Source: Aquilaria yunnanensis (lineage: Eukaryota; Streptophyta; Magnoliopsida; Malvales; Thymelaeaceae). Taken from it: DNA of 64,000 nt. How positions within the stretch are numbered: the first letter of the stretch is position 1; each line of letters opens with the position of its first letter. The notes beneath the pieces were generated by a model, which was not told where the DNA came from, made no database searches, and was given only the letters and a program-made list of their open reading frames with translations. Shown one piece after another: positions 11,404-21,969 of the stretch. The stretch lies in contig CM077594.1 in assembly GCA_039654915.1 (NCBI GenBank), positions 46,949,001 through 47,013,000 of the forward strand, given 5' to 3'. The position numbers and the translations under genes are program-made.

Positions 11404-14400
11404 ATGGCCGCCGATAATAAGAAGAATGCCAAGAAGTTCTGCCAGTTTCATCGCGACCACGGTCATGACACCGAAGACTGCTTCCAGCTGAAGAAGTACA
11501 TAGAGTCGCTGATCAAACAGGGCCAGCTTCACAAATACCTGTGGATGCCCTCCCCAAAAGGCAGAAAAGAGGAGGAAGAGAGGGCCGAAAACGAGGACTA
11601 TGACTCAGACAGGCGGAGAAACAGAAGTCCAAAAAGGTGCCTTCCACCTCCAGTAGGGGTCATCCAAACCATTACCACGGGGCTCCCATCCTCGGAAAGA
11701 AAGCGGAAGGCCAGAGAAATTGTGGTTATGGAGTATCAAAGTCCATCAAAGAAATTGGCTCGCAAAGATGGCTCCACCGTCGTCTTCCCCCACGACGACC
11801 CGCTGCTGATAATGGCGAGAATAGGGAACTGGGACGTCAAAAGAGTGTTGCTCGATGATGGCTCGAATACTGACGTCCTGTTCTCGCACTTACTGCCGAG
11901 CTTGGGCATCTCCAGCAGCGAACTTAAACCTGTCACCACGCCCACCTTCGGCGTTGGACCATCGGAACTACCCGTCCTCGGATGGATCGACCTCCCTTTA
12001 ATGATAAAAGGCACTTCGGTAGACGGAGCGGCTGAGTTGTACGCGTCCACAATGGCAAGATTCATCGTCATGGAGGTCCCGTCTTCGTACAACGCCATCC
12101 TTGGAAGGAAGACTCAGGGGAACCTGCACATGCGCCCCGATGTGAAGTACTTGACTGTCACATTCGCCACCAAGGATGGAGATGCAGAGGTCTTTATCGA
12201 CCAAGCCGAGGTAAGAAAGGTGTTTGTAAAAGCACAAAAGGCTCCGGCAGACAACTCTACACAAATAGTTGAGGCAAAGGCGCAGGAGAAAGGCAAAGAA
12301 AGAGATCCCGCAGAAGCAGAAATGGAAGCAGTAGATCTTGTCCCAGGACAATCTACCCGAATAGGGAAGAGCTTGGCCAAAGGTGATAAGGAAATTCTTG
12401 TATCCTTTCTGCTGAAAAATAAAGATCTGTTTGCCTACTCGCCGAAAGACATGCCAGGAGTGAACCCTGGCATAATACAGCACAGCCTCAAAGTAAGCCC
12501 GGAAGCAAAACCTATCAGGCAAAAGAAACGAAGCATCTCAGCCCACAAAAGCAACTTCGTGAGAACCGAAGTCCAGCGCCTATTGGATGCTGAAGTTATC
12601 AGGGAGGTCAAATACCCCGAATGGTTAAGCAACGTGGTCATTGCCACAAAAGAAGGTAGTAGCAAACTCCGGATGTGCATTGATTTCAGAAACTTGAACG
12701 ATGCTTGCCCGAAAGACTCATTTCCCCTCCCGCCAATAGATCAACTGGTAGATTCAACGGCCGAATACGGGCTCCTGAGCTTCCTAGATGCCTTCAGCGG
12801 CTACCATCAGATAAGGATGGACCCCAAAGATGAAGAGAAAACTGCCTTCATCACCGAGGGAGGAACGTACTGCTATATCAGAATGCCCTTCGGGCTGAAA
12901 AATGCAGGAGCCACCTACCAGAGACTGATGAACAAGGTCTTTAAGGACCAAATGGGGAGAAACATGGAAGTATATGTTGATGATATGATAGTAAAAAGCA
13001 AGCTGCCCGGCTACCACGTTGCAGATTTGGAGGAAACCTTCCAAAAGCTCAGAGCCTTCGGGATTCGCCTTAACCCCGAGAAGTGTATCTTCGGGGTGAC
13101 GTCGGGAAAATTCCTTGGGTACATGGTATCCGAAAGAGGCATCGACGCCAATCCTGAGAAGATTAAGGCTCTGCTTGAGTTCCGAACTCCTGCCACAGTT
13201 AAAGACGTGCAGAGACTAACCGGAAGAATAACCTCTCTGAGCAGGTTTATTTCCAGGTACGGAGATAGGTGTAGACCTTTCTTCAAAGTCCTCACAAAGG
13301 CAGCAAAGATGGAAGGCGACCTCGGAAGAAACAATCATCCCTGGGATGAAGATTGCCAAAAGGCCTGGGAAGAACTCAAAGTCTACCTGGCCAGCCTGCC
13401 GACTCTGCGACAACCTCGGGAGGGAGAACCCCTCGTACTGTACCTCGCCGTCACAGAAAAGGCCGTGAGCTCGGTCCTGATAAAAGAAGAAGGGCCGAAA
13501 CAATGGCCGGTCTACTACGTCAGCAAGTCCCTACATGGCGCCGAAGTCAGGTACCCTTTGCTTCAAAAAGCTATATACGCCTTGGTGCTTGCAGGAAGAA
13601 GACTGCGACCATATTTCCAGGCTCACCCCATCATCGTCCGAAGTAGTCTACCACTACGAGATGTTATGAAGAGAGTTGATCATTCGGGAAGGCTCTCCAA
13701 GTGGTGCATAGAGCTTGGCGAACACGAAATCACCTATGAGCCTCGGAAGGCCATAAAAGCCCAAGCATTGGCAGATTTTATCGCTGAAATACCCACCACT
13801 GAGGAGAACCACTCAGATCCGAAAGAAGGTGAGCCAGAATGGACCTTGCATGTTGATGGAGCCTCGGGGTCCGTACACCAGGGAGCTGGAATAGTTATCA
13901 GAGGACCCGAAGGCCTAGAGGTGATGAAGGCTATCAAGTTCAGCTTCAACGTCACCAATAATGTGGCTGAGTATGAAGCCCTCATAGCGGGATTACGCTT
14001 GGCCAGAAAGATTGGCGTGAGAAACTTAAGGGCTCACAGCGATTCCCAGCTGGTAGTTCGGCAGACGGCAGGAGATTATGGGGCGAAGGACCCAATCTTG
14101 GCAAAATACCACGAGCTGATAACAAAACTCATCCAAGAGTTTGACGCCGTGCGGATCGAAAATGTACCCCGGCGGAATAACACTAAGGCAGATTGCTTAG
14201 CGAAGTCCAAAACATACACCGAGGTGCTAGACCATCCAAGCATCTCCGTGCTAAGCGTAACGTCCTCGGGAACAGGGTGGAAGGACCCCATAAAGAAATA
14301 CCTCGCAGAGAATGAGCTTCCCGAAGACGCTGGCAATGCTGCAAGACTGCGAAGACGTGCCGGAAGATTCTTCCTGATTGGTGAAGAGTTATATCGGCAA

Positions 14401-15513
14401 GGATATGCAAATCCGCTGCAGATATGTGTGGGCGAAGAGGATACTGAGATGGTTCTCGAAGAAGTTCACGAAGGCATGTGCGGCTCGCACATTGGAACTG
14501 ATGCCCTTGCAGCAGTGATACTCCGCCAAGGATACTTCTGGCCTACCCTGAGAAAGGACGCAAGGCAGTTCGTCCAGAAGTGCGGTAGTTGCCAGAGACA
14601 TGCAAAAATCCAGAGGATACCCTCAGAAATGGTAACATCGGCAGACTATCCTTGGCCCTTCGCAGTCTGGGGTATAGACCTCATTGGGCCACTCCCCACA
14701 GCACCGGGAGGCGTGAAATTCTGCATGGTAGCAGTGGACTATTTCTCAAAGTGGGTAGAGGCAGAACCACTAGCAACTATCTCGGCAAAAGAAGTGCAGA
14801 AGTTCGTATGGAAAAACATCGTATGCAGATTTGGCATACCGAGGGTACTAGTAGCTGATAATGGATCCCAGTTCATAGACAAAGGATTCCAGGAATTCAT
14901 CAGCAACCTCGGAATAAAGATGCACTTCGCCCCAGTAGCTCACCCCCAAAGCAATGGGCAGGTGGAAGTATCAAACAGGACCATAAAAGATGGCCTGAAA
15001 AAGAGACTTGGGGAAGCCAAGGGGAAATGGCCAGGAGAACTCCAAAGTGTATTGTGGAGCTACCGAACGACGCCACGAAGAGCCATAGGGGAAACTCCCT
15101 TCTCACTCGTCTTCGGAACAGAGGCCATTATCCCAATAGAGATAGTTCAGCCTTCAATACGGGTGCAAGTATTTGATGAAGGCGGAAACGACCTCGGTCT
15201 GAGAACTAAGCTCGACCTTGTGACCGAACACAGAGAAATAGCCGGGCTGAGAAGAAAAGCTTTCCAGCAAAGAGTGGCCGCGGCTATCAACCTAAAAGCC
15301 AGGCCAAAAGAAATCAAAAAAGGAGACCTCGTTCTCCGAAAGGCCGACTTTGCACCCCGAAGGCCATCTCACGGCGTACTTCGCGCAAATTGGGAAGGAC
15401 CTTATCTGGTTCTCGCCGAAGTACGGAAAGGCGTGTACAGGCTTGGCGACGCCGAAGGCGTAGAATTGAAAAACACTTGGCATTCAGACGCCTTGAAAAA
15501 ATTCTACGCCTAA
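11404..15513 (+). CDS. Gypsy E pol polyprotein: protease, RT, RNase H, integrase
   Basis: Open for 1369 residues and in frame with gag upstream, so the ATG at 11404 is only the first Met after the last stop; the true product is a gag-pol fusion. Order: gag C-terminal Cys/His block (FCQFHRDHGHDTEDC, from residue 12), aspartic protease motif DDGSNTD (151-157), RT with YVDD (524-527), RNase H with VDGASGS (Asp 818), integrase zinc finger from HEGMCGSH (His 1022) to CGSCQRH, and integrase core with Asp 1092, Asp 1152 and Glu 1188, a perfect D-35-E spacing. It would process the polyprotein, copy element RNA into cDNA and insert it. All catalytic residues visible are present. The family is Ty3/gypsy, Tat lineage, from domain content and the antisense gene. 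Confidence 0.95.
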   Translation: MAADNKKNAKKFCQFHRDHGHDTEDCFQLKKYIESLIKQGQLHKYLWMPSPKGRKEEEERAENEDYDSDRRRNRSPKRCLPPPVGVIQTITTGLPSSERKRKAREIVVMEYQSPSKKLARKDGSTVVFPHDDPLLIMARIGNWDVKRVLLDDGSNTDVLFSHLLPSLGISSSELKPVTTPTFGVGPSELPVLGWIDLPLMIKGTSVDGAAELYASTMARFIVMEVPSSYNAILGRKTQGNLHMRPDVKYLTVTFATKDGDAEVFIDQAEVRKVFVKAQKAPADNSTQIVEAKAQEKGKERDPAEAEMEAVDLVPGQSTRIGKSLAKGDKEILVSFLLKNKDLFAYSPKDMPGVNPGIIQHSLKVSPEAKPIRQKKRSISAHKSNFVRTEVQRLLDAEVIREVKYPEWLSNVVIATKEGSSKLRMCIDFRNLNDACPKDSFPLPPIDQLVDSTAEYGLLSFLDAFSGYHQIRMDPKDEEKTAFITEGGTYCYIRMPFGLKNAGATYQRLMNKVFKDQMGRNMEVYVDDMIVKSKLPGYHVADLEETFQKLRAFGIRLNPEKCIFGVTSGKFLGYMVSERGIDANPEKIKALLEFRTPATVKDVQRLTGRITSLSRFISRYGDRCRPFFKVLTKAAKMEGDLGRNNHPWDEDCQKAWEELKVYLASLPTLRQPREGEPLVLYLAVTEKAVSSVLIKEEGPKQWPVYYVSKSLHGAEVRYPLLQKAIYALVLAGRRLRPYFQAHPIIVRSSLPLRDVMKRVDHSGRLSKWCIELGEHEITYEPRKAIKAQALADFIAEIPTTEENHSDPKEGEPEWTLHVDGASGSVHQGAGIVIRGPEGLEVMKAIKFSFNVTNNVAEYEALIAGLRLARKIGVRNLRAHSDSQLVVRQTAGDYGAKDPILAKYHELITKLIQEFDAVRIENVPRRNNTKADCLAKSKTYTEVLDHPSISVLSVTSSGTGWKDPIKKYLAENELPEDAGNAARLRRRAGRFFLIGEELYRQGYANPLQICVGEEDTEMVLEEVHEGMCGSHIGTDALAAVILRQGYFWPTLRKDARQFVQKCGSCQRHAKIQRIPSEMVTSADYPWPFAVWGIDLIGPLPTAPGGVKFCMVAVDYFSKWVEAEPLATISAKEVQKFVWKNIVCRFGIPRVLVADNGSQFIDKGFQEFISNLGIKMHFAPVAHPQSNGQVEVSNRTIKDGLKKRLGEAKGKWPGELQSVLWSYRTTPRRAIGETPFSLVFGTEAIIPIEIVQPSIRVQVFDEGGNDLGLRTKLDLVTEHREIAGLRRKAFQQRVAAAINLKARPKEIKKGDLVLRKADFAPRRPSHGVLRANWEGPYLVLAEVRKGVYRLGDAEGVELKNTWHSDALKKFYA

Positions 15514-16180
15514 GGTTGAGCGGAAGAGATATATTGTACAAGAAATACTCTAAGTACAGAATGGTCTTGAGAAAAATTCTTAAGTATACCAAATTGTCCA
15601 AGACAGAATTCCGTGAAGGTGCTCGCCACGAAAAAAGCAGATGTGACTTCCCGAAGGCCCTTGAGCCACTATGCTCGGAAAAAAGGGAAAGCAAGAATCT
15701 CGTAATAGTGCACGCCAAAACAAAAGCAGAGATAATTTCCAAACACCCTTGAGCGTACATGCTCGGGAAAGAGGGAAATGAGCAATCTCGTGAGAATTTT
15801 CCTAAGTCCCTTGAGCAAATATGCTTGGGACAATAGGAAGACAGAAAAATTTGGCTGAAACTTTTCCGAAGTCCCTTGAGCAAACATGTTCGGGATAAAA
15901 GGAAACAAAAAGCATGCAAAAGACTTAGCCAAATTTTTGCAAACTTTCCAGAAAGTCTCTTGAGCAAGCACACTCGGGATAAAGGAAGGTAAAAAGTTTC
16001 TTTGGTTACAGGTTTTCCGAAAGTCTCTTGAGCAAACGTGTTCGGGACAGTGGAAATAAAGAAACTTGCAAGAAAGGACTTAGCCGAAAAGATTGTTCAT
16101 GTAGAGCAAACGCTGCCTTACAAAAGAAGTGTCCAAAGAAGGAGCACGAAGGAGAAAAATAAGAGGAGCCCTAAAACAAA
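15514..16180. repeat. Spacer between converging genes of E, six degenerate repeats
   Basis: The stop of pol (15513) and the stop of the antisense gene (16181) face each other across 667 bp. The spacer holds six copies of a unit with the core CTTGAGC followed by a CTCGGGA-like block, starting at about 15660, 15748, 15810, 15875, 15959 and 16026 (spacing 62-88 bp). Copy C has the same kind of repeat at about 35019-35310. No open reading of note is present. A shared transcription-end region is a guess from position only. Confidence 0.75.
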
Positions 16181-18529
16181 CTAGGGAGAGCCGGGCGGAC
16201 GAAGACCAGGAAGCTTCAGATGCTCGACCTTGGACCACTGCCACCGAGGTCCCTCAGGAATATTTAGGCCCTCCAGAAAAGAGAGGTCCAAATCTGGGAA
16301 CCTCTGTAGCACCTGGTGCCGAGCGAGGCAGAAGCCGTCCCGAAAGGCGACCTTGGCCATGTTATCAGAAGTACGTTTTTGAACGCCAAGGACATTGACC
16401 TCGTCCCTCAGCTCAGCAACCTCCTCTTCGAGCTCGCTTATCCCCAGCGTCTCTCCGGACTCCTTCTTCAGAGCCTCGACCTCGGCTTGAAGAGCATTGT
16501 TCTCGTCCGTCAACCTCGACGCAAGACTGTCAGAAACAGCCTTGTCCTTGACAAGATCTTCGTTGGCGGCGAGCAGCCACTTTACTTGGTCGCCGAGGTC
16601 GGCAATCTTCCGGGAGGAGTCCTTTTCAAGTTCTTCTCTTTTCTTCGAGAACTCCTCCCGAACGGCAGCAAGTTGCTGAGAACAATCCGCTGTCAGCTGC
16701 TGGTTGCTGGCGATCACCTTCGCAAGCGAAGCCTTCGCTTCACTGAGTTCCCGCGAAGTCGCATCCTTGGAGGCAGCCTGTCTGGCCACCCGAACTCGGA
16801 GATAACCAGCGTACTCCAGCAGCTACGGCAAGGCAAAAGTCCAGGTTAGTACAAGTCTAAACACTTAGAAAATTGAGGGAAAAAGTGTAAAGACTATACC
16901 TGAGCAGCATGCTCGGTGACTTTTGCGGCGAGGGTATTATCCCCCGGGTGAGCCGCCGCAATGGCCCGGAAGGAGGCGTCAGTGGTCATCCCCTTCCAAA
17001 TCTCCTTTGTCATTTTTGGACAATCGTCGGAGAGCAAATTCATATCCTCCGTGATTGTCCAAAAGGGCTCCAAGGGGATCTTCCCCTCAGGGATTATGGC
17101 ATCGCGGAGGGCTCGTTTCCTCTCATGAATGGCCCTCCAGCCAGCAGCAAGGGGCTCCTCTGAAAGTAGGAAGGAAGTTAGGAGCAGAAGAAAAATTCGT
17201 GAAAGGAAAAGGAGCTGAACTTCGCCTAAAGGCATACCTGGAGGAACCTCGGAGACAGTGTCCTCGGGATCCTCGGGCCCCTCGGAAGAAAGACCCTTAC
17301 CCTTCTGCCGGTACCGCTCCTCGGCGGTGGGTACTTCTACCACTACAGTGTTTCTGGGGGCCTCGAGGTCGAGAGGAGGCACCTCGGCGGAAGTAGCGGG
17401 GACCTCGGCCGGTGGAATTTCAACAAGACCAGCGTCTTCGCCAGCTTCTTCTTCCAAAAGCTCTGGCTGAGAAGGCTGGAGAGCCTTCCTAGCTCGCTTC
17501 GCCGAGGGTCCCGGCCCTGTCGTCTTCCTTCTTCGGGAAGCCGCCTTCTTTGTCTGCTCCCCCTTCTCCACTTGGCCAGAAAAGAGGGCCTTGTAATAAG
17601 CGGCAGCCCCATCGCCCATCTCTGAAAAAGAAAAGAAATATCAGCGTAAGTCCGAGGAAAAAGTATAAAGGGATGGAAAATTACTCACTTTCGGCAAAAG
17701 TTTCGAAAGAAGTCTCCCCCTTAAGGAGCTTGACCAGCCAGGAGTCTTTCCCGGCAATGGCGGGAGCGGGCATATTGAGGTCAGTCACGTGCTCCTTAAC
17801 CACTTTCAGCTCCCGAAGGACTTCTTCGGTCATCAACCTCCAGTTGATAGGAAAGGGGTAAAGAGCACGAGGAGAGACCTCGGGAGCCCAGTCAGCGACT
17901 GCCCGAATGCGGGCGTCGAAATCTGCGAACACGGAAGCCAACGGTGGGGTCAGCAGCATCCTCGGATCAACGACGTCTGCGTTCAGCACTCCCTGAGCCC
18001 ACCTGGTCGGGACATCAGACCAGTTCTTATCCACCTTGAGGAAAAAGAACTTAGGCTGCCACCCCCGCCAGCTATCCTTCGTGTCGAAGGTGAAGGTGAA
18101 TTTTTCGCTCCCGGATCCCCGAGGCAGCAGGAAATAGAAGCCACCCTTCGGGACCACATAGAGCTTGTAGTACTGCATGAAAATGATGAAGTGGGGCTCT
18201 ATCCCGAACACGCCACACATGCAGAGGTAGGCGTTAAAATAGCAGTACGCGTTCGGGGGAAGCTGGTTCACAGCAATGCCATGGAATTGGCAGAACTCGC
18301 AAACCACCTTCGGGGGAGGATACCGAAGTCCGGCCTTCAGTTGGGCTCGGAAGACGGTAACCTCGTCGCCACGGTTTGAAAAAGCAAAATGGCTAGAACG
18401 AGGCAGTCTGGTCACAGCGTAAGACGGAAGAAAGAATTTTTTCTTCCACCTCTCTAGTTTTTCGGGGGTGGTACAGCAAGGATGGGCCAGAAGAGGTTTC
18501 CAGCTCTCGGGAACAGGCATCGCAGACAT
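16181..18529 (-). CDS. Antisense gene of gypsy E, four exons, 708 residues
   Basis: Opposite to gag-pol, between integrase and 3' LTR. Predicted exons on the minus strand: 18529-17689, 17621-17238, 17159-16900 and 16822-16181; introns start GT and end AG, in phases 1, 1 and 0. The spliced reading is open from ATG 18529 to TAG 16181. Exon 1 encodes a compact domain (LERWKKKFFLPSY, FNAYLCMCGVFGIEPHF, DSWRGWQPKFFFL) that resembles the Pfam family described as putative gypsy-type transposon; this is by recall, not search. Exon 2 is Lys/Arg-rich then acidic and Pro-rich. Exon 4 has a long coiled coil (LEEEVAEL, EVEALKKE) and ends with a conserved tail (DGFCLARHQVLQRFPDLDL). Extra antisense genes are known in Tat-lineage elements; their role is unknown. 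Splice sites agree between E and C. Confidence 0.85.
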
Positions 18530-18827
18530 GAAAAAGAGTTTGAGATGGAAAAAAAAATAGTTTCCAGAAAAAACTCAGAAGACGAGTTTGGAAAAAACAA
18601 CAGTTTTCCAGAAAAACTCAGAAAAATAGAGGAATCAGAGTACTCTGAAAATGAAAACCCACCAAAAGATTTGCCTGAGGACGCCGTCGCGAAAGTTGGT
18701 AGGAAAAGCTCTGATTAAAGAAGCTCCGCCACAGAAAGCAAGATAAAACGCAAGAACAGAGGGCAAAGCAGAGAGAGAGCAGAAAAAGAGCAGAAAAACA
18801 GTAAGTGGGACTTATGATGGAATGGGC

Positions 18828-18835
18828 TATTTATA
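18828..18835 (-). promoter_or_regulatory. TATA box of the E antisense gene
   Basis: On the minus strand TATAAATA lies about 300 bases upstream of the antisense ATG (18529), followed by a pyrimidine-rich leader. The same box is found at 22500-22507 in copy C, about 250 bases before its ATG. This supports a promoter separate from the LTR. Confidence 0.65.
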
Positions 18836-18859
18836 GGCCAAAGGTGGGTAACCGAAAGA

Positions 18860-19379
18860 ACATCATAAGTACCCATTGGAGGCGAACCGTCGCCGTAACT
18901 GCCCGCTGCACCCGAAAAGGCGCGCCCTCTGTAAATGACGCGCCTCTCCTCCAATGGCAAGAAGCCACGTGTCAATCGCTGCGCAGAAATGGGGGACGTG
19001 CCTCCCCAAACGTGCCTGGAAAACCGGGACACGCCTCCTGATTGGGACACGTCGTTTGACATCCCTGAGAAATGGAGACGCGCCGCTCAGTCTGACACGC
19101 TTGGCCATCAGACCTGCAGAAATAAAAAGCAGGCCACCTCGAGGACACCAAGAGACAGGCTATGGCTGAACAGCCCATGACTTTTGGGCAAGAGGTGTAT
19201 CTTCGGTACAGGCTTTGCCTCGGAGACACCAAAGAATAGGCCAAGGCCGAACAGCCCAGACCCTCAGGCAAAAGGTGCGACCTCGGAACAGGTTATGCTT
19301 CCCAACAAGACTCCCAACGGCAACCTCGGAAAGAGATGCAAACCGAAGTCTTCACTTCGGCTTTCCAGAGGGGGGCATG
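18860..19379. other. Pre-LTR region and polypurine tract of E
   Basis: Non-coding stretch between the antisense promoter and the first 3' LTR. It holds imperfect repeats of about 75-80 bp (cores GGCCA...GAACAGCCCA and GGCAAGAGGTG near 19110-19300). It ends with the polypurine tract AGAGGGGGGCATG at about 19367-19379, directly before TGATAGCC. Part of this region is repeated at 20216-20562. Confidence 0.75.
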
Positions 19380-20213
19380 TGATAGCCAAAGGCTATCGCC
19401 TCAATCTGGCCGAATACCCTGCCACAACAATGGCCAGAAGAACTGGCGCTTCCCGGGAATAGGTGGAATCATGCACCTCGGGAGATAGCCTGAGAGCTCC
19501 GAGCCTCGGCACGCCAATAAAACTTGAGGACTCCATTCGCCCCCCAAGGTTGTGAACAGCGCGCCTTCGGAAAAGTGGCACTAGACATTGCTGCCCGAAT
19601 ATGATATCCCCGAAGGCGGAACCCCCTGGAACTGGGAACCCCCGAACTGAGGGTAGGCTTCCCGAAGAGGCTCTGTCCGAACTAGAGGACGACCTCGCCC
19701 AGGGACCTCGTGAGTACGGCAGGCGAATTTAAGGAAGCATTTAAGGAAGCCTCTGACACGTCCCACCACAGACGTAAAAAGTCGCCCTGACGCGCAGACG
19801 CCATCAGAATCAAATCATGGCCCGTCTCAGCACAAGGCTCGAGGCCATCTAGTTACCAACTATCTGTCCCCTACGCCCAGACGTTCAGGAGCATCCGACC
19901 GCACACGTGTCATGATCTGAACGGGCTAGGTATTCCTATATATACAGGAAATAAATACTTGACAGGAGGTTGGCAGGCCGGAGATACAGCTCCCACACCC
20001 TGAGAAAATAACAGGCGAGACTTTTCTGCCTTTCTCTTTGAGCTAGTGACTTTCTCCTTCTTCCGGCCACCACTGACTTGGGCGTCGGAGGCTCCCCCCC
20101 CGGAAAAACACTTCGGGGGCCTCCTAACCCTGTTTACCAGCTTTTCAGGTACTCTCCTTGGGGTGATCCACCTTCCAGGCGTTCTTCCTCCTAGAAGTCT
20201 CCTCAACAGTCAT
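19380..20213 (+). repeat. 3' LTR of E, first copy, lacking its last about 33 bp
   Basis: Matches the 5' LTR from TGATAGCC to CTCAACAGTCAT, then jumps at 20213/20214 into a second copy of the internal sequence that starts at about 19033. The missing end would carry the gag start codon region. It shares several differences from the 5' LTR with the second copy (for example GGGCTAGG and GGGGTGATCC), so both derive from one 3' LTR. Confidence 0.92.
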
Positions 20214-20562
20214 ATGCCTCCTGATTGGGACACGTCGTTTGACATCCCTGAGAAATGGAGACGCGCCGCTCAGTCTGACACGCTTGGCCATCAGACCTGC
20301 AGAAATAAAAAGCAGGCCACCTCGAGGACACCAAGAGACAGGCTATGGCTGAACAGCCCATGACTTTTGGGCAAGAGGTGTATCTTCGGTACAGGCTTTG
20401 CCTCGGAGACACCAAAGAATAGGCCAAGGCCGAACAGCCCAGACCCTCGGGCAAAAGGTGCGACCTCGGAACAGGTTATGCTTCCCAACAAGACTCCCAA
20501 CGGCAACCTCGGAAAGAGATGCAAACCGAAGTCTTCACTTTGGCTTTCCAGAGGGGGGCATG
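20214..20562 (+). repeat. Second copy of the pre-LTR region of E
   Basis: Repeats 19033-19379 almost exactly, including the polypurine tract just before 20563. With the following LTR it forms a direct duplication with a unit of 1183 bp. Confidence 0.92.
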
Positions 20563-21428
20563 TGATAGCCAAAGGGTATCGCCTCAATCTGGCCGAATAC
20601 CCTGCCACAACAATGGCCAGAAGAACTGGCGCTTCCCGGGAATAGGTGGAATCATGCACCTCGGGAGATAGCCTGAGAGCTCCGAGCCTCGGCACGCCAG
20701 TAAAACTTGAGGACTCCATTCGCCCCCCAAGGTTGTGAACAGCGCGCCTTCGGAAAAGTGACACTAGACATTGCTGCCCGAATATGATATCCCCGAAGGC
20801 GGAACCCCCTGGAACTGGGAACCCCCGAACTGAGGGTAGGCTTCCCGAAGAGGCTCTGTCCGAACTAGAGGACGACCTCGCCTAGGGACCTCGGGAGTAC
20901 GGCAGGCGAATTTAAGGAAGCATTTAAGGAAGCCTCTGACACGTCCCACCACAGACGTAAAAAGTCGCCCTGACGCGCAGACGCCATCAGAATCATATCA
21001 TGGCCCGTCTCAGCACAAGGCTCGAGGCCATCTAGTTACCAACTATCTGTCCCCTACGCCCAGACGTTCAGGAGCATCCGACCGCACACGTGTCATGATC
21101 TGAACGGGCTAGGTATTCCTATATATACAGGAAATAAATACTTGACAGGAGGTTGGCAGGCCGGAGATACAGCTCCCACACCCTGAGAAAATACCAGGCG
21201 AGACTTTTCTGCCTTTCTCTTTGAGCTAGTGACTTTCTCCTTCTTCCGGCCACCACTGACTTGGGCGTCGGAGGCTCCCCCCCGGAAAAACACTCCGTGG
21301 GCCTCCTAACCCCGTTTACCAGCTTTTCAGGTACTCTCCTTGGGGTGATCCACCTTCCAGGCGTTCTTCCTCCTAGAAGTCTCCTCAACAGTCATCATGA
21401 CTCACAACGATGAGGCCTTAGGCCATCA
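20563..21428 (+). repeat. 3' LTR of E, second and complete copy
   Basis: 866 bp, TGATAGCC...GGCCATCA, ending at 21428 and followed by the target duplication ACGTG (21429-21433). This is the outer end of element E. Confidence 0.95.
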
Positions 21429-21433
21429 ACGTG

Positions 21434-21969
21434 TTCGGTCGGATGTTCCCTGAGTTTCTGGGCGTAGGAGACAGATAACTGGTAGCAGGGTGTCCTGAGC
21501 CACGTGCTGAGATGGGCCATGATGTGATTCTGATGGCCTCCGTATGTCAGAGCGCCTATTCAGGCGACTTTATGACGTCCGTGAAAGGACGTGTCAGAGG
21601 CTTCCTTAAATGCTTCCATAAACGCTCCTGCCGTACTCCCGAGGTCCCTAGGTGAGGTCGTCCTTTTGTTCGGACAGAGCCTCTTCGGGAAACAAGCCCT
21701 CAGTTCGGGGGTTCCCAGTTTCAGGGAGTTCTGCCTACGGGGATATCATGTTCGGCTCGCTACTTCTGGTGCCACTTTTCCGAAGGCGATATGTTCACAA
21801 CCTTGGGGGGCGAGTAGTGTCCTCGGGGTTTCCTGGCGTGCCGGGCTCGGAGCTCTTCGGCTATCTCCCGAGTTGCCTGATCGCACCTTTTCTCGGGTAG
21901 CGCCGCTTCTTCTGGCCATCATTGTGGCAGGGAGTTCGGCCAGATAGAGGCGATAGCGTTTGGCTTTCA
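21434..21969 (-). repeat. 3' LTR of gypsy C, initial part
   Basis: Matches 41230-41750 of the 5' LTR of C. Its right end (21969) is the minus-strand LTR start, here TGAAAGCC instead of TGATAGCC. Together with 8838-9179 it makes an LTR of 878 bp before E was inserted. Confidence 0.92.

Larger units (their letters stand above)
9180..21428 (+). mobile_element. Gypsy element E, Tat-lineage type, inserted in the 3' LTR of C
   Basis: Plus-strand gypsy element, 12.25 kb, flanked by perfect target duplications ACGTG (9175-9179 and 21429-21433). Layout: 5' LTR (9180-10046), primer site, gag-pol in one frame (10015-15513), repeat spacer (15514-16180), antisense gene (18529-16181, minus strand), TATA region, polypurine tract, then two 3' LTR copies (19380-20213 incomplete and 20563-21428 complete) separated by a second copy of the pre-LTR region. 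The LTRs differ by only about ten bases by eye, so E is recent. pol and the antisense gene are fully open; gag carries three stop codons. E is the best preserved member of its family here. Confidence 0.95.

Noticed and set aside
12784..13044. Minus-strand open frames across the pol of E as additional genes
   Set aside because: They are complementary shadows of a long open pol frame with all catalytic motifs.
15314..15973. A 219-residue minus-strand open frame with Leu/Ser-rich repeats
   Set aside because: It covers the end of pol and the repeat spacer in the wrong strand; C has no equivalent intact frame.
16181..18529. An intron-containing host gene
   Set aside because: The same gene lies at the same place and orientation in three copies of one gypsy family, so it belongs to the element.
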